The notes beneath the pieces are model-generated. The model ran no database searches, was not told where the DNA came from, and saw only the letters and a program-made list of their open reading frames with translations. The position numbers and the translations under genes are program-made. DNA of 64,000 nucleotides from Paenibacillus oceani. Lineage in GTDB: Bacteria; Bacillota; Bacilli; Paenibacillales; NBRC-103111. The first letter of the stretch is position 1, and each line of letters starts with the position of its first letter. Below, one piece after another: positions 1 to 8,739 of this stretch. The DNA lies in NCBI RefSeq assembly GCF_014705615.1, contig NZ_JACXJA010000042.1:42334-106333 (forward strand), given 5' to 3'.

Positions 1-47
1 TTCTCTCCCTCTTTATCTGTTTATCCGCCTTGTATACGAATTTGCGG

Positions 48-794
48 TTAATGTCCCGCATCGCCCTTCAACTGCGCCAGCTCCTCCTCGGTCAGCTCCC
101 GGAATTGTCCCGGCGCCAGGTGCTCATCGAGCAGCAGCGGTCCCATCGAGATCCGTTTTAGGAACACGACTTTTTTGCCGACCGCCTGAAACATCCGCTT
201 TACTTGATGAAACTTCCCTTCCGTAATCGTCAGCTCGATTTTGGATACCCGGCCGGCGGCAGGGTCGCCCTCCGCCAAAACGACGAGCTTGGCCGGCATC
301 GTCACATAACCGTCGTCCAGCGCAACCCCCTTCTCGAAAGCCGCAGCATCGGAAGCTCCGACAGCCCCCTCGACTTCGGCAAAATACGTTTTGGGCACAT
401 GCTTGCGGGGGGACAGCAAATTATGGGCAAGCTTGCCGTCATTGGTCAGAAGCAGCAGCCCTTCCGTATCTTTATCCAGACGTCCTACCGGAAACGGCTC
501 GAAATGAACGTATTCGCCTTCCAGCACGTCAAGCACCGTACGGTCTCTCGTATCCTCCGTGGCCGAGACGACTCCTTGCGGCTTGTTCAGCATCAAATAG
601 ATAAACTCGCGAAACTCGACCCGTTCTCCACCGATCGTTACCGTCTCCTGCTCGGGATCGACCTGCAGCCCGAAATCTTTGACGACCTTGCCTCCGACTT
701 CTACGTTTCCCTGCTTGACCAGTCTTCGGATCTCGCTTCGGGAGCCGTAGCCCATATGCGCAAGGATTTTATCCAGTCTAAGTTTTTTCCCCAT
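48..794 (-). CDS. rsuA: Small-subunit rRNA pseudouridine synthase, RsuA/RluB family
   Basis: Isomerises a uridine of rRNA to pseudouridine in the cytoplasm. The 248-residue protein has an S4 RNA-binding domain at about residues 4-60 and then the catalytic fold, with motif GRLDKDTEGL at 104-113; its Asp107 is the catalytic aspartate of the family. The length fits RsuA. I start at 794 because GGAGGT lies 7 nt upstream; the reading frame stays open to 998, but those extra 68 residues look like noise and have no ribosome binding site. The RsuA assignment over RluB rests on overall resemblance to the Bacillus YtzG type and is less certain than the family. Confidence 0.88.
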   Translation of the reverse strand: MGKKLRLDKILAHMGYGSRSEIRRLVKQGNVEVGGKVVKDFGLQVDPEQETVTIGGERVEFREFIYLMLNKPQGVVSATEDTRDRTVLDVLEGEYVHFEPFPVGRLDKDTEGLLLLTNDGKLAHNLLSPRKHVPKTYFAEVEGAVGASDAAAFEKGVALDDGYVTMPAKLVVLAEGDPAAGRVSKIELTITEGKFHQVKRMFQAVGKKVVFLKRISMGPLLLDEHLAPGQFRELTEEELAQLKGDAGH

Positions 795-1012
795 TGAAGT
801 CGACCTCCAGCTTGCCGGTATTCGTTGTTCAGCATCCCGTCCGGCGATTTCGTCCATCCGGGCGGGAAACGTTGATGCAGGGCAGGCGATGCTTGCTTTG
901 TTCATAAAATGATCATCTTTTTCCCAGACTTGTCCGGGAGGAAAACAAGGAGTGGAGGTAGAATACGTAATAGAATGGTGTGCCCCAAACTTGATCATCT
1001 TGAGGTGAATTT

Positions 1013-1555
1013 GTGAAAAAGCTAATGATTTATTTGGGAGTCATTGTAGCGCTTTTCGCTCTATTGTTCATTGTAAATCAACAAAGCGAAAAGGCCAAGG
1101 AACAATCCCGCGCCAGCAAGATCGATGCGGCGACAAATGAGAAAGCTAAGCAGCTGTACGGAGTCGAAGGCGCCAAGCTGCGTCCGGAGACGCTCGCCCA
1201 GCTGAACGATCCGAACTACCAGAACATTATTAAGCCGGCGGATCTGAAGGCGGCGCTGGACGACAAGAAAGATATGTACGTCTACTATTTCTCGACGACG
1301 TGCGTCCACTGCCGGGCGACTACACCGGTATTGAACCCGATCGCCAAGGATGCCGGGGTCGATCTGAAGCAGTTGAACGTGTGGGAATACGAAGCCGGCT
1401 GGAACGAATTTAAGATTACGGCAACGCCAACGCTCATCTACTACAAGGGCGGCAAGGAAGTCCAGCGTCTCGAAGGCGGCGTCAGCCATGACGGGCAGCC
1501 TGGTCATTCGAGCGATACGTTCAAGACCTTTTTCGAAGACGCCAAGAAAAAGTAA
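1013..1555 (+). CDS. Membrane-anchored thioredoxin-like protein
   Basis: Probable thiol-disulfide oxidoreductase acting at the outer face of the membrane. An N-terminal hydrophobic segment (residues 3-21) serves as an uncleaved signal anchor. The thioredoxin-like domain (about 75-175) carries CVHC at 97-100 after YYFSTT and the conserved cis-proline region (ATPTL). It starts at GTG 1013 with GAGGTG 5 nt upstream, and a strong terminator follows the stop. The first Cys-x-x-Cys residue pair (Val-His) is closer to BdbA-type or reductase-type proteins than to cytosolic thioredoxin (Gly-Pro). The partner substrate is unknown. Confidence 0.85.
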   Translation: MKKLMIYLGVIVALFALLFIVNQQSEKAKEQSRASKIDAATNEKAKQLYGVEGAKLRPETLAQLNDPNYQNIIKPADLKAALDDKKDMYVYYFSTTCVHCRATTPVLNPIAKDAGVDLKQLNVWEYEAGWNEFKITATPTLIYYKGGKEVQRLEGGVSHDGQPGHSSDTFKTFFEDAKKK

Positions 1556-1591
1556 GTTTAAGCAAGCCAGCACATCGTCGCAAGGCAGACG

Positions 1592-1635
1592 CAACAGCGG
1601 TTGTTCCCGGTCGGGACGGCCGCTGTTGTTTTTCT
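1592..1635 (+). terminator. Intrinsic terminator of the thioredoxin-like gene
   Basis: The 9-bp stem CAACAGCGG / CCGCTGTTG is followed directly by a T-run, 37 nt after the stop codon at 1555. Confidence 0.85.
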
Positions 1636-1710
1636 CCGGACAACTGGCGTCGCCCTGCCTGTCGCGGGCTGGAATCTGCCTTTATCCGCCAAGCATCCGC
1701 CCTTTGCCCT

Positions 1711-2127
1711 TCAATCCTCCTTTACCGGTGGAAACTGCTTCAGCTCCTCGACCATCGCAGCCAGCTCGGAATGGACGATCGCAATATCGAGATCGTAGAA
1801 GTCGAACGGCTTCTCGTCGATCTGTTCCAGCTTCGTCAAATACGCCTCTGAGTCCGCCAGCAGCTTGCCCAGATCGATCCCCATCGTCATCTTCGGGTAA
1901 AACTGCAGCTTCTCGATTCCTTGGTTGAACAGTTTGATCGCCCCGCCGACGTTGCCGTTGCGGTGATGGTACAAAGCGACTGCAATCTGAAGCAGCCCTT
2001 GATGAAGCGGATTGCGTCCCTCTTCCATCCAGAGCTCCTCCATCACCTCATGACATTCGAAATAGTCCCGCTCTACGTTAAAGTAGTACAAAAACTCGAT
2101 GTACAGATTATCATAACCGATAAACAT
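1711..2127 (-). CDS. DUF309 family protein
   Basis: Small helical protein of unknown function. The family signature is visible: FECHEVMEELW near residue 25, then GLLQIAVALYHHRNGN and GAIKLF, the pattern of DUF309 (Bacillus YpuF type). Length is 138 residues. The start at 2127 is set by TGGAGG with an 8-nt spacer; an upstream in-frame ATG at 2208 lacks a ribosome binding site. It is oriented with sasB and pyrD and may share their transcript, separated from sasB by about 106 bp. No catalytic function can be assigned from the sequence; conserved Glu and His residues suggest a metal or ligand site, which is inference. Confidence 0.8.
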   Translation of the reverse strand: MFIGYDNLYIEFLYYFNVERDYFECHEVMEELWMEEGRNPLHQGLLQIAVALYHHRNGNVGGAIKLFNQGIEKLQFYPKMTMGIDLGKLLADSEAYLTKLEQIDEKPFDFYDLDIAIVHSELAAMVEELKQFPPVKED

Positions 2128-2233
2128 AACTTCGCCTCCAGCGATCGATTGAAGGAAAGGAGCCCGCTCATCAGACGCCGGCGGCGAATATGAGGGGCTC
2201 GGGCACAAACCGATAATGCTCGCCGGCTGACGT

Positions 2234-3037
2234 TCACGTCGGGTCCGTTTTTTTGGCTCGGAGAACCGCTTCCTCGACCTGCAAAGACAGCAGCCGCAAA
2301 TTCCAGATGTCTTCCGACTCCCACAGCTCGTTAAATTTCAGTTGAAAGTTAGCCGCTTCGCGAACCCGGTGGTAGTAGTACAAGTCCTGAATATGGTTCA
2401 ACACCTTCGACACCAGGTTGGAGTTATCTTCAAACAGCTTCTGGGCATCCATAATCTCCTTGCGGATGCTCGACATCTCCTGATCGAGCGCGTTAGCCGC
2501 CTCGGCCGCTTTTTGCAGCCTCAGCTTTACCTGCTCGGGCAATCTTTCCTTATATTTGTAACTGAGCGAATGCTCGATCGTCGCCCAGAAGTTCATCGCC
2601 AGCGTCCGGATCTGGAGTTCGGCCAATACGTTTTTTTGACCGAGCGAGGTCTGAACCGGGTATTCTACGATGATGTGGTAGCTGCGGTAGCCGCTTTCCT
2701 TGTAGTTGGTAATATAATCTTTCTCGTAAATAACCGACATGTCTTTCCGCTGCCGGATCAGCTCCGACAACCGCTGTATATCCTGGATGAATTGACACAT
2801 GATGCGGATTCCGGCTATATCCTCGATCCCTTCCTCCAGTCGGTCCATCGGTACATGAAGCCGTTTCGCCTTATCCAATATGCTTGAGATCCGCTTCACT
2901 CTTCCCGTCACGAATTCGATCGGGGAATACTCATCCCGCGCCTTCATCTCTGTGCGGAGCGTCTTGAACTTCACTTTCAGCTCCTCGACCGACTGTTCGT
3001 ATGGAATCAAAAACTTTTTCCAATCCCTGCTGTCCAT
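2234..3037 (-). CDS. sasB: Small alarmone synthetase (GTP pyrophosphokinase), RelQ/SasB type
   Basis: Transfers pyrophosphate from ATP to GDP or GTP, making (p)ppGpp in the stringent response. The 267 residues contain only the synthetase domain, with no HD hydrolase, TGS or ACT domain. Conserved motifs are SPIEFVTGRVK (38-48), EDIAGIR (72-78), ESGYRSYH (114-121) and AELQIRTLAMNFWATIEH (139-156). Extended similarity to Bacillus YjbM, including the N-terminal W..FL.PY..AVEELK pattern, supports SasB rather than SasA. AGGAGG precedes the ATG by 8 nt. pyrD lies 22 bp upstream in the same orientation, so co-transcription is likely. Confidence 0.95.
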   Translation of the reverse strand: MDSRDWKKFLIPYEQSVEELKVKFKTLRTEMKARDEYSPIEFVTGRVKRISSILDKAKRLHVPMDRLEEGIEDIAGIRIMCQFIQDIQRLSELIRQRKDMSVIYEKDYITNYKESGYRSYHIIVEYPVQTSLGQKNVLAELQIRTLAMNFWATIEHSLSYKYKERLPEQVKLRLQKAAEAANALDQEMSSIRKEIMDAQKLFEDNSNLVSKVLNHIQDLYYYHRVREAANFQLKFNELWESEDIWNLRLLSLQVEEAVLRAKKTDPT

Positions 3038-3059
3038 ACGCCCGCCTCCTGAAACGTTG

Positions 3060-4160
3060 TCACGCCTTCGCGTCCGCGCCTACGGCTTGCGAAATATGCG
3101 TATAGCCGTCACGCTGCAATAAGCGGAGCAATCCATCGTTTAGTTCCCTCAGCAGCTCCGGTCCCTTATAGATCAGAGCCGTATATACTTCGACGAGGCT
3201 GGCCCCCGCCCGTATTTTTTCATATGCGTCTTCCGCCGTAAATATACCCCCGGAGCCTATGATCGGTAGCTTGCCGCCGGTAAGCCGGTAGACGGTGCGG
3301 ATCACTTCCGTCGACTTCGAGGTCAGCGGCCTACCGCTTAAGCCGCCGGTTTCTTTCGCATGAGGATGGGTCAGTCCTTCCCGGCCGATCGTCGTATTCG
3401 TGGCGATCACCCCGGAGATGCCGCTGGCGGCGAGCGTCTCGACCATATATTCAAGCTCGGTGCCTGTGACGTCCGGCGCAATCTTCACGAACACCGGCTT
3501 CAGCGGCAGCTTCTTCGCGGCGCTTTGCTGCTGCATCTCGTCTTTGACTGCGGCGACCAGGCTTCGCAGCTCCGCTCCATGCTGAAGGTTGCGCAGTCCC
3601 GGCGTATTCGGCGAGCTGATGTTCACGACGAAGAAGTCGCCGTACGGATACAGCTCGCGGACGCAGATCCGGTAATCCTCTTCGGCCAGCTCATTCGGCG
3701 TATCCTTGTTTTTGCCGATATTCACTGCGACCGGAATACGCTGGGCTCCCGCCTGCCTCAAGTGGGCGGCCATCACCCTCGCGCCGACATTGTTGAAGCC
3801 CATCCGGTTAATAAGCGCATCATCGCTCGGCAGCCGGAACAATCTCGGCTTCTCGTTGCCCAGCTGCGGTCTCGGCGTTACCGTCCCGACCTCCATAAAC
3901 CCGAAGCCGAGCGAGGCAAAGCCGCGAACCGCCTTTGCATTTTTATCAAGCCCGGCGGCCAAGCCGACCGGATTCGGAAACGTCAATCCGCATAACGAAA
4001 CGGTCGTCTCCGGCTTGCTGACAACTCCGAACAGGCCTTGCAACACCCCGGTCATGCCGGGAACGCGGGTGGCGGCACCCAGCCCGTCCACCGTGACATG
4101 ATGGGCTTTCTCCGGATCAAGCCGGAACAATACCGGTTTGGCAATAGTGCGGTAAAGCAT
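3060..4160 (-). CDS. pyrD: Dihydroorotate dehydrogenase, quinone-dependent class 2
   Basis: Oxidises dihydroorotate to orotate in pyrimidine synthesis and passes electrons to menaquinone. The 366-residue protein has the N-terminal helical membrane-associating extension of class 2 enzymes. It also has PVGLAAGLDKN, the catalytic-serine motif NISSPNTPGLRNLQ, and the FMN phosphate loops IGSGGIF and GASLVEVYTALIYKGP. The Paenibacillus and Bacillus pyr operon usually carries a class 1B PyrD with PyrK, so a stand-alone class 2 enzyme here indicates a respiratory-coupled route. I start at 4160 (MLYRTIAKPV); the frame continues upstream to 4241 without good support. Confidence 0.95.
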   Translation of the reverse strand: MLYRTIAKPVLFRLDPEKAHHVTVDGLGAATRVPGMTGVLQGLFGVVSKPETTVSLCGLTFPNPVGLAAGLDKNAKAVRGFASLGFGFMEVGTVTPRPQLGNEKPRLFRLPSDDALINRMGFNNVGARVMAAHLRQAGAQRIPVAVNIGKNKDTPNELAEEDYRICVRELYPYGDFFVVNISSPNTPGLRNLQHGAELRSLVAAVKDEMQQQSAAKKLPLKPVFVKIAPDVTGTELEYMVETLAASGISGVIATNTTIGREGLTHPHAKETGGLSGRPLTSKSTEVIRTVYRLTGGKLPIIGSGGIFTAEDAYEKIRAGASLVEVYTALIYKGPELLRELNDGLLRLLQRDGYTHISQAVGADAKA

Positions 4161-4297
4161 GAGAAGTACACTCCGTTCTGTCTTGGACTCTATCGAACAG
4201 TTTATCTGTTTCTGAAGCAAAAAGAAAGTGGCGGATATCATTTCGGGAGTGTTGACAACCCTTGCGATTGAAAGCCCTTTCAGGGCGGCTGTTCTTT

Positions 4298-4306
4298 TGC
4301 TATAAT
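4298..4306 (+). promoter_or_regulatory. Extended -10 promoter of the 43-residue peptide gene
   Basis: TGCTATAAT is a perfect extended -10 element. A TTGACA at 4252-4257 is 43 bp away, too far to act as its -35; the properly spaced hexamer (TTTCAG) is poor, as is common with extended -10 promoters. Confidence 0.6.
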
Positions 4307-4352
4307 AGGCTTAAATGCATGCTGGGCATGTTCGGAAGGAAGGTTGATTCAT

Positions 4353-4484
4353 TTGGCGAACCGGAAACCAAGCTACTCCTACAAAAAGAAGGATAAACTG
4401 AACAAGAAGGCGATCATCTGGGTCGGCTCGATCCTTGCCGCTTTTGTTTTGTTTATGATTATTCTGCTGATCTGGAATCCTTAG
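4353..4484 (+). CDS. Small single-span membrane peptide, 43 residues
   Basis: Unrecognised short gene starting with TTG at 4353. The product begins MANRKPSYSYKKKDKLN, a basic cytoplasmic tail. A hydrophobic helix of about 20 residues (KAIIWVGSILAAFVLFMIIL) and a short end, LIWNP, follow. GAAGGAAGG lies about 10 nt upstream, the extended -10 promoter is about 47 nt upstream, and a strong terminator follows 26 nt after the stop. This complete transcription unit is the main reason to believe it. It lies divergent from pyrD. Function is unknown; one membrane span with a positive N-terminus is all that can be said. Confidence 0.7.
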   Translation: MANRKPSYSYKKKDKLNKKAIIWVGSILAAFVLFMIILLIWNP

Positions 4485-4509
4485 GCTCGAACCCGGACCC
4501 CCACACAGC

Positions 4510-4549
4510 AAAATCCCCGTACAGACGGCAAGCCGCTGACGGGGATTTT
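4510..4549. terminator. Bidirectional terminator
   Basis: The 11-bp stem AAAATCCCCGT / ACGGGGATTTT has T-runs on both strands. It lies between the small peptide gene and the convergent ceramidase-like gene. Confidence 0.9.
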
Positions 4550-4617
4550 GTCGCTTCGGGTAACCGCTCACGCTGCTTGGCTTCGGGTGCCGTCTCTTCG
4601 TTTCATCGTCTCTCGCT

Positions 4618-5967
4618 TCATTCATGCTCCTTGTCTGATGCATTTGCGTTTGCGCTTGCGTCTGCATAACCCAGCTTTACTTTCTCCAACAGCTCCAACG
4701 CCCGCCGTACGAACCGCTCCCCGGCCTCCGGCTGCAGCCTGCTGTATTTCCGGAGCCGGTTCTCGTACCCTCCGCTGCCGTACGCCTCGGGCGTGCACAC
4801 ATAACCGCTCACCGAACCATTGGACAGCTCGTTCACGATCGTGAGCCGGAAGGGGGAGCTTTGTTTGATCGCAAGACCGAACTCGACGAAAAGTTCGGCA
4901 GGCAGGCAAACGAGCGCCGTATCCGGTCCGAAACCGACCGCGTGAATTTCAGCCTCCGTCTCCTCTTCCTCCCGTGCCGCAAGCTCCATCGCCTGACGGG
5001 CGAAGTTTACCTCGTTTCTGGGGTAACGCTCCTCCGCTTGCAGCACCTGCCCCGCAACCGCCAATTCTTCCTCCGATGGCTTCCTGTAGCGGATTGGAAC
5101 GAACACACGTTCGACTCGTATATCGAGGCTTGCGTGCGTCTCCGCTTTTTCCCGCGTGCGGATCGCTTCTCCCGCCAGAATCCGGCCCATTTTCTTGTAA
5201 TGCACCGACCGGTCAAACGTTATTCGTCCGCTGACGTCGATATGATTGATATTCCCGCTCGCCCCTTGAAAAAAGAGGCTGACCGCCTGATCGCCGTACA
5301 CGCGCTTGAGCGCCGCGCTTAATTCGCCGGGGTAATCGCCGCTGTATTCCAGTCCGCCCACCACGTCGGCATGACAAGCATAGTTCGTAACGATCCCGAT
5401 CGGGCGGCCTTCGGGATCGTCGATGCGGATTACCGGAACGTCGGGATCGGTTGGCCCTTCCGGTCCGACAATATCCGGATGGCCGATGCCCGGATTGGTG
5501 CGGACCGATCCGTCCCGCATGCGGAATCTGCGGTTGAACGCGATGTCGCGTTCCGCTCCGAGACCGAAGCCGATCCGCGCCTCCTGCCGGCTGGCATAAG
5601 CAATTGCTGCCGCATCCGCAGCTTTTTGAATCATCCACTGCACATAGGCGGCGTCCACCGCTTTCACATAACTCGTCTCGATCGTCGGACCCGACGTATG
5701 CGCATGCGTCGCCGAAACGATGATATGCTCGTATGCGATGCCGGTCTGCTCCTGCACCTTGCGGCGAATCGCCTCCGCGTCCGGCCTGGCGATATCGATT
5801 GCGTCCAGAACAAGAAACACGACCGTGATCCGGTCCGATTCAAGCACCAGCGCCTTGACGAACAGATCGTCCTTGACTCCCGTCGAGATGCGTTCGTTCC
5901 CCGCCCCCGGTATGGGACTGCCAAGCGGCGGCGTTATTACGAGCTCACTCATTCCGCACTTGATCAT
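4618..5967 (-). CDS. Neutral/alkaline ceramidase-like metallohydrolase
   Basis: Member of the family named for the N-terminal domain of neutral/alkaline non-lysosomal ceramidase, which are zinc amidases. The 449-residue protein shows G..ITPPLG near the N-terminus. Histidines that fit the zinc site are ATHAHTSGP (two residues earlier numbering from the upstream ATG: H90 and H92) and NYACHADV; a further motif is QGASGNIN. There is no signal peptide, so it probably acts in the cytoplasm, unlike secreted ceramidases. The start at 5967 is chosen because GGGAGG sits 6 nt upstream; the upstream ATG at 5973 abuts that sequence. A LysR gene is divergent. The real substrate is unknown; many bacterial members sit in sugar or amide catabolism loci. 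Confidence 0.75.
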   Translation of the reverse strand: MIKCGMSELVITPPLGSPIPGAGNERISTGVKDDLFVKALVLESDRITVVFLVLDAIDIARPDAEAIRRKVQEQTGIAYEHIIVSATHAHTSGPTIETSYVKAVDAAYVQWMIQKAADAAAIAYASRQEARIGFGLGAERDIAFNRRFRMRDGSVRTNPGIGHPDIVGPEGPTDPDVPVIRIDDPEGRPIGIVTNYACHADVVGGLEYSGDYPGELSAALKRVYGDQAVSLFFQGASGNINHIDVSGRITFDRSVHYKKMGRILAGEAIRTREKAETHASLDIRVERVFVPIRYRKPSEEELAVAGQVLQAEERYPRNEVNFARQAMELAAREEEETEAEIHAVGFGPDTALVCLPAELFVEFGLAIKQSSPFRLTIVNELSNGSVSGYVCTPEAYGSGGYENRLRKYSRLQPEAGERFVRRALELLEKVKLGYADASANANASDKEHE

Positions 5968-6135
5968 GGACATCCTCCCTCATAGGCAGATCATCCTTCG
6001 AATCCTGCTTTAATTTCCAGCTTCATTCCCGCTACTTCTCATTAAACACCGGATTGCGCATGACGTCCAATGTATAATCTCTATCTATTCGATGTTATTA
6101 TGTAATCAATAGAATACGTGATGTAAGGAGACGAA

Positions 6136-7023
6136 ATGATGGAATGGCAGCAGCTGGAGTATTTTCAAATCGTGGCGCAGGAGGAGCATTTTACGCGCGC
6201 AGCGGACAAACTGGCTGTCTCGCAGCCGACCTTAAGCCGCTCGATCGCCAAGCTGGAGCAGGAGCTGGGAGTCCCTTTGTTCGACCGGATCGGAAGGCAG
6301 GTGAAGCTGAATCGTTACGGCGAAATGTTCTACCGGAGAACGACGCGCGTGCTCCAGGAAATCATTGACGCCAAGCGGGAAATTGCAGAGCTGCAAGACC
6401 CGGATCGCGGAACGGTCTCTCTCGCTTTTTTGAAGACGCTCGGCTTTAGCTCCGTCCCCAATCTGGTACGGTCCTTTCTTCAGCTATACCCCCAAATTCA
6501 TTTTCAGCTGTTCCAAAACTCCACAAGTGTCATGCTGGATCAGTTGGAGCAGGGCGAGCTTGATTTCTGCATGTCTTCGATTACAGAAACAAGACCCGGG
6601 ATCGAATGGGCACAGCTGTGGACGGAAGATATGTATGTCGTCGTGCCGGCCGGTCACAAGCTGGCGGGCCGCGAGCAAGTCTCGCTTCACGAGCTGGCCG
6701 AAGAAACGTTTATTGTCCTGAAGCGCGGTTACGGGACGCGGACTATATTCGAGGACGCATTCGAACAAGCGGGAATCGCACCCGACATCGCGTTCGAGAG
6801 CGATGAAGCGGTAAGTGCCCTCGGATTCGTCAAAGCGGGTCTCGGCATTACACTGCTGCCTCACGTGTCGGGCATCGATATGACGAACCTCGCCCGCCTG
6901 CCAATTGCAGATCCCGTGTGCCGTCGGACGATCGGCTTAGCCTGGAGCGAGACCCGACATCTCACTCCCTCTGCCGTCCAATTCCGTGATTATGTGCTCC
7001 AATACCCGGGATGGCCGTCCTAG
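6136..7023 (+). CDS. LysR family transcriptional regulator
   Basis: DNA-binding regulator of 295 residues. The N-terminal winged helix-turn-helix (about 5-65) contains AADKLAVSQPTLSRSIAKLE and GVPLFDRIGRQVKL. The effector-binding domain starts near residue 92. AAGGAG lies 6 nt upstream of ATG 6136, with a second ATG immediately following. It is divergent from the ceramidase-like gene across about 168 bp, the classical arrangement in which a LysR protein controls its neighbour. It converges with the L,D-transpeptidase gene with only 9 bp between stops. The effector cannot be told from sequence. Confidence 0.92.
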   Translation: MMEWQQLEYFQIVAQEEHFTRAADKLAVSQPTLSRSIAKLEQELGVPLFDRIGRQVKLNRYGEMFYRRTTRVLQEIIDAKREIAELQDPDRGTVSLAFLKTLGFSSVPNLVRSFLQLYPQIHFQLFQNSTSVMLDQLEQGELDFCMSSITETRPGIEWAQLWTEDMYVVVPAGHKLAGREQVSLHELAEETFIVLKRGYGTRTIFEDAFEQAGIAPDIAFESDEAVSALGFVKAGLGITLLPHVSGIDMTNLARLPIADPVCRRTIGLAWSETRHLTPSAVQFRDYVLQYPGWPS

Positions 7024-7032
7024 AAATGCCGG

Positions 7033-8523
7033 TTAGTCCAGCCATTTGTATACTTTGTTCGGATTCGTCTCGTCCGATACCGAAGGCAGCTTCAGCGGCT
7101 CTGCAGCACGCAGCGTCTCGTCAGGCAGCGGCAGATCCCGCCCGATCGTTACTTTCGTGCCGATCGGAACCATATCGAACAGCTCCTCCACATCCGGCTT
7201 CAGCATGCGGATGCACCCGAGCGACTTGTCTTGGCCGATGCTGGAAGGCTGGTTCGTGCCGTGTATCGCGTACAACGTATCGGAGAGCGTCATGCCGCGG
7301 CTGCCGAACGTACCGTTGTCTCTTCCGTTCGGATTGCGCACTTTCTCCGAGATCTGAAATTCACCTTCCGGCGTGCGGTCGCCTCCCAAGCCTACGGGGT
7401 AGCTGCGCAGCAGCACATTGCCGCTCACAACCGCCAAACGATGTGTCGTAATATCGACCATAATGCGCAGCGGCTCCTTCAAAGCTTCCGATGCCGGCAG
7501 CAGTTCTCCGTTCCCCGGATTCGCTGCGGCAGGCGCCGTCCCGGAAGGTTGTCCCGGCTGCGGCTCGCCGCCGGAAGTGGCGGACTGCCCGTTTTTCCGT
7601 TCCGCCAGCCATACCTCGAACTCTCTCTTCATCACAGCGGTATAACCCGTCATCAGATTATCCGGGTAGTTTTGTGCCATCTGCTCGATCTGCTCCGGCG
7701 GCTTTCCGTTTTGCTGCTCATAGGCTGCTGCGGAGGAGCGGACGATCAGCTTCTGCAGCTCGTCATTTTGCCATTTGACGTATTGGGCCGAAGGCGCGGC
7801 TGCGTCAGCAGGCTCGCACTGGCAAGCCGCGGCATCGTAATAAGTAAGCTTGGCGTCGGGAGCCGCATGGTCCGGCCGCTGTGCCGTCACGATCGGTTTC
7901 GTACGCGCTGTCCACAGCAGCCATCTGCCGTCCCCGCTCCATGTCGGATCGGCGAGCAGCAGCGATTCGGCTTTCTCCTGCGATCTGGAGTAAAGCCGGT
8001 TCAGCATATCCGCGATCTGGTTCGTTCGCGATGATCCGGAACCGGAACCGCCGCCTGGCCGGGTATACACCACGCCGAACTTCCCGCCTGCGGCGGATTC
8101 GGCACTGCCGCCCGTTTCCACCGCCGGGTTTTGTGCATCCTGTCCGAGCCGGTCGCCTGCCGCCACTTCCGCCGCAGACCGTTCGAACCGGTCGTCCTGA
8201 AACGGAATATGGCTTCCGAGAAGCAGCAGCAGGAGCACAACGGCGATTTTACGCCAGCGAGCCGGCCTGCCGTTGACGGTCTGCTCCGTCCGGTCTGCCG
8301 TCTCCTCCGCCGGTTCTTCGTCTTCGAGCGGATTCGTAAAGGCGGCGCTGTTCTCAAACGCACGGTACACCTCGCCGGCCTGGGCGAAGCAGTAGTTCGC
8401 TTTCCCTTCCTCTCCCTTGGCGGCATACTGGCGCCCTAACAAATACCACGCCATTTTATTGGTCGGATGTTCTTTAATATAGTTTTTTAAATATTTCGGA
8501 TCTTCATTCTTCGGATCATCCAT
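7033..8523 (-). CDS. L,D-transpeptidase (YkuD domain), membrane-anchored
   Basis: Cell-wall enzyme that forms or exchanges peptide cross-links on peptidoglycan. The order of parts is: a cytoplasmic TPR-like N-terminus (residues 1-60, including WYLLGRQYAAKGEEGKA), an acidic linker, one membrane span at about 92-105, and a low-complexity extracellular region with many Gly, Ser and Pro. The C-terminal YkuD domain (about 350-470) has the catalytic motif HGTN (His421) and SLGCIRM (Cys437). The residue before GC is Leu where many enzymes have His; Bacillus YkuD also varies there, so activity is plausible. AAGGAGGGG precedes the start. It is separated from the upstream operon by a terminator. Confidence 0.9.
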   Translation of the reverse strand: MDDPKNEDPKYLKNYIKEHPTNKMAWYLLGRQYAAKGEEGKANYCFAQAGEVYRAFENSAAFTNPLEDEEPAEETADRTEQTVNGRPARWRKIAVVLLLLLLGSHIPFQDDRFERSAAEVAAGDRLGQDAQNPAVETGGSAESAAGGKFGVVYTRPGGGSGSGSSRTNQIADMLNRLYSRSQEKAESLLLADPTWSGDGRWLLWTARTKPIVTAQRPDHAAPDAKLTYYDAAACQCEPADAAAPSAQYVKWQNDELQKLIVRSSAAAYEQQNGKPPEQIEQMAQNYPDNLMTGYTAVMKREFEVWLAERKNGQSATSGGEPQPGQPSGTAPAAANPGNGELLPASEALKEPLRIMVDITTHRLAVVSGNVLLRSYPVGLGGDRTPEGEFQISEKVRNPNGRDNGTFGSRGMTLSDTLYAIHGTNQPSSIGQDKSLGCIRMLKPDVEELFDMVPIGTKVTIGRDLPLPDETLRAAEPLKLPSVSDETNPNKVYKWLD

Positions 8524-8663
8524 GCTGCCCCTCCTTCCATCAGGAAGTAACGCTATAAGCCTCTGTTCTCTGTTCTGCCTTCTGTATATCTTTGTATATC
8601 GGCCGGACTTTCAACGTTTTGAAGGCGGCGGGCAAAAATGGGTCCTCGGGTCCGTTTCGCGCA

Positions 8664-8700
8664 CAAAAAAAAGAAGAAGCCTGTCGAATCGACGGCTTCC
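8664..8700 (-). terminator. Terminator of the cyclase/FecR/dockerin/NHL operon
   Basis: On the minus strand a GAAGCC...GGCTTC hairpin with a TTCG-type loop is followed by CTTCTTTTTTTT, 40 nt after the NHL gene stop. Confidence 0.85.
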
Positions 8701-8739
8701 TCCCTATCTCGTTATCCTAGTAAAGACGTATCCTGATTT

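Noticed and set aside
795..998. 68-residue N-terminal extension of the pseudouridine synthase
   Set aside because: No family similarity, and the ribosome binding site supports the start at 794.
4252..4257. TTGACA as -35 box of the small peptide gene
   Set aside because: It is 43 bp from TATAAT, far outside the usable spacing.
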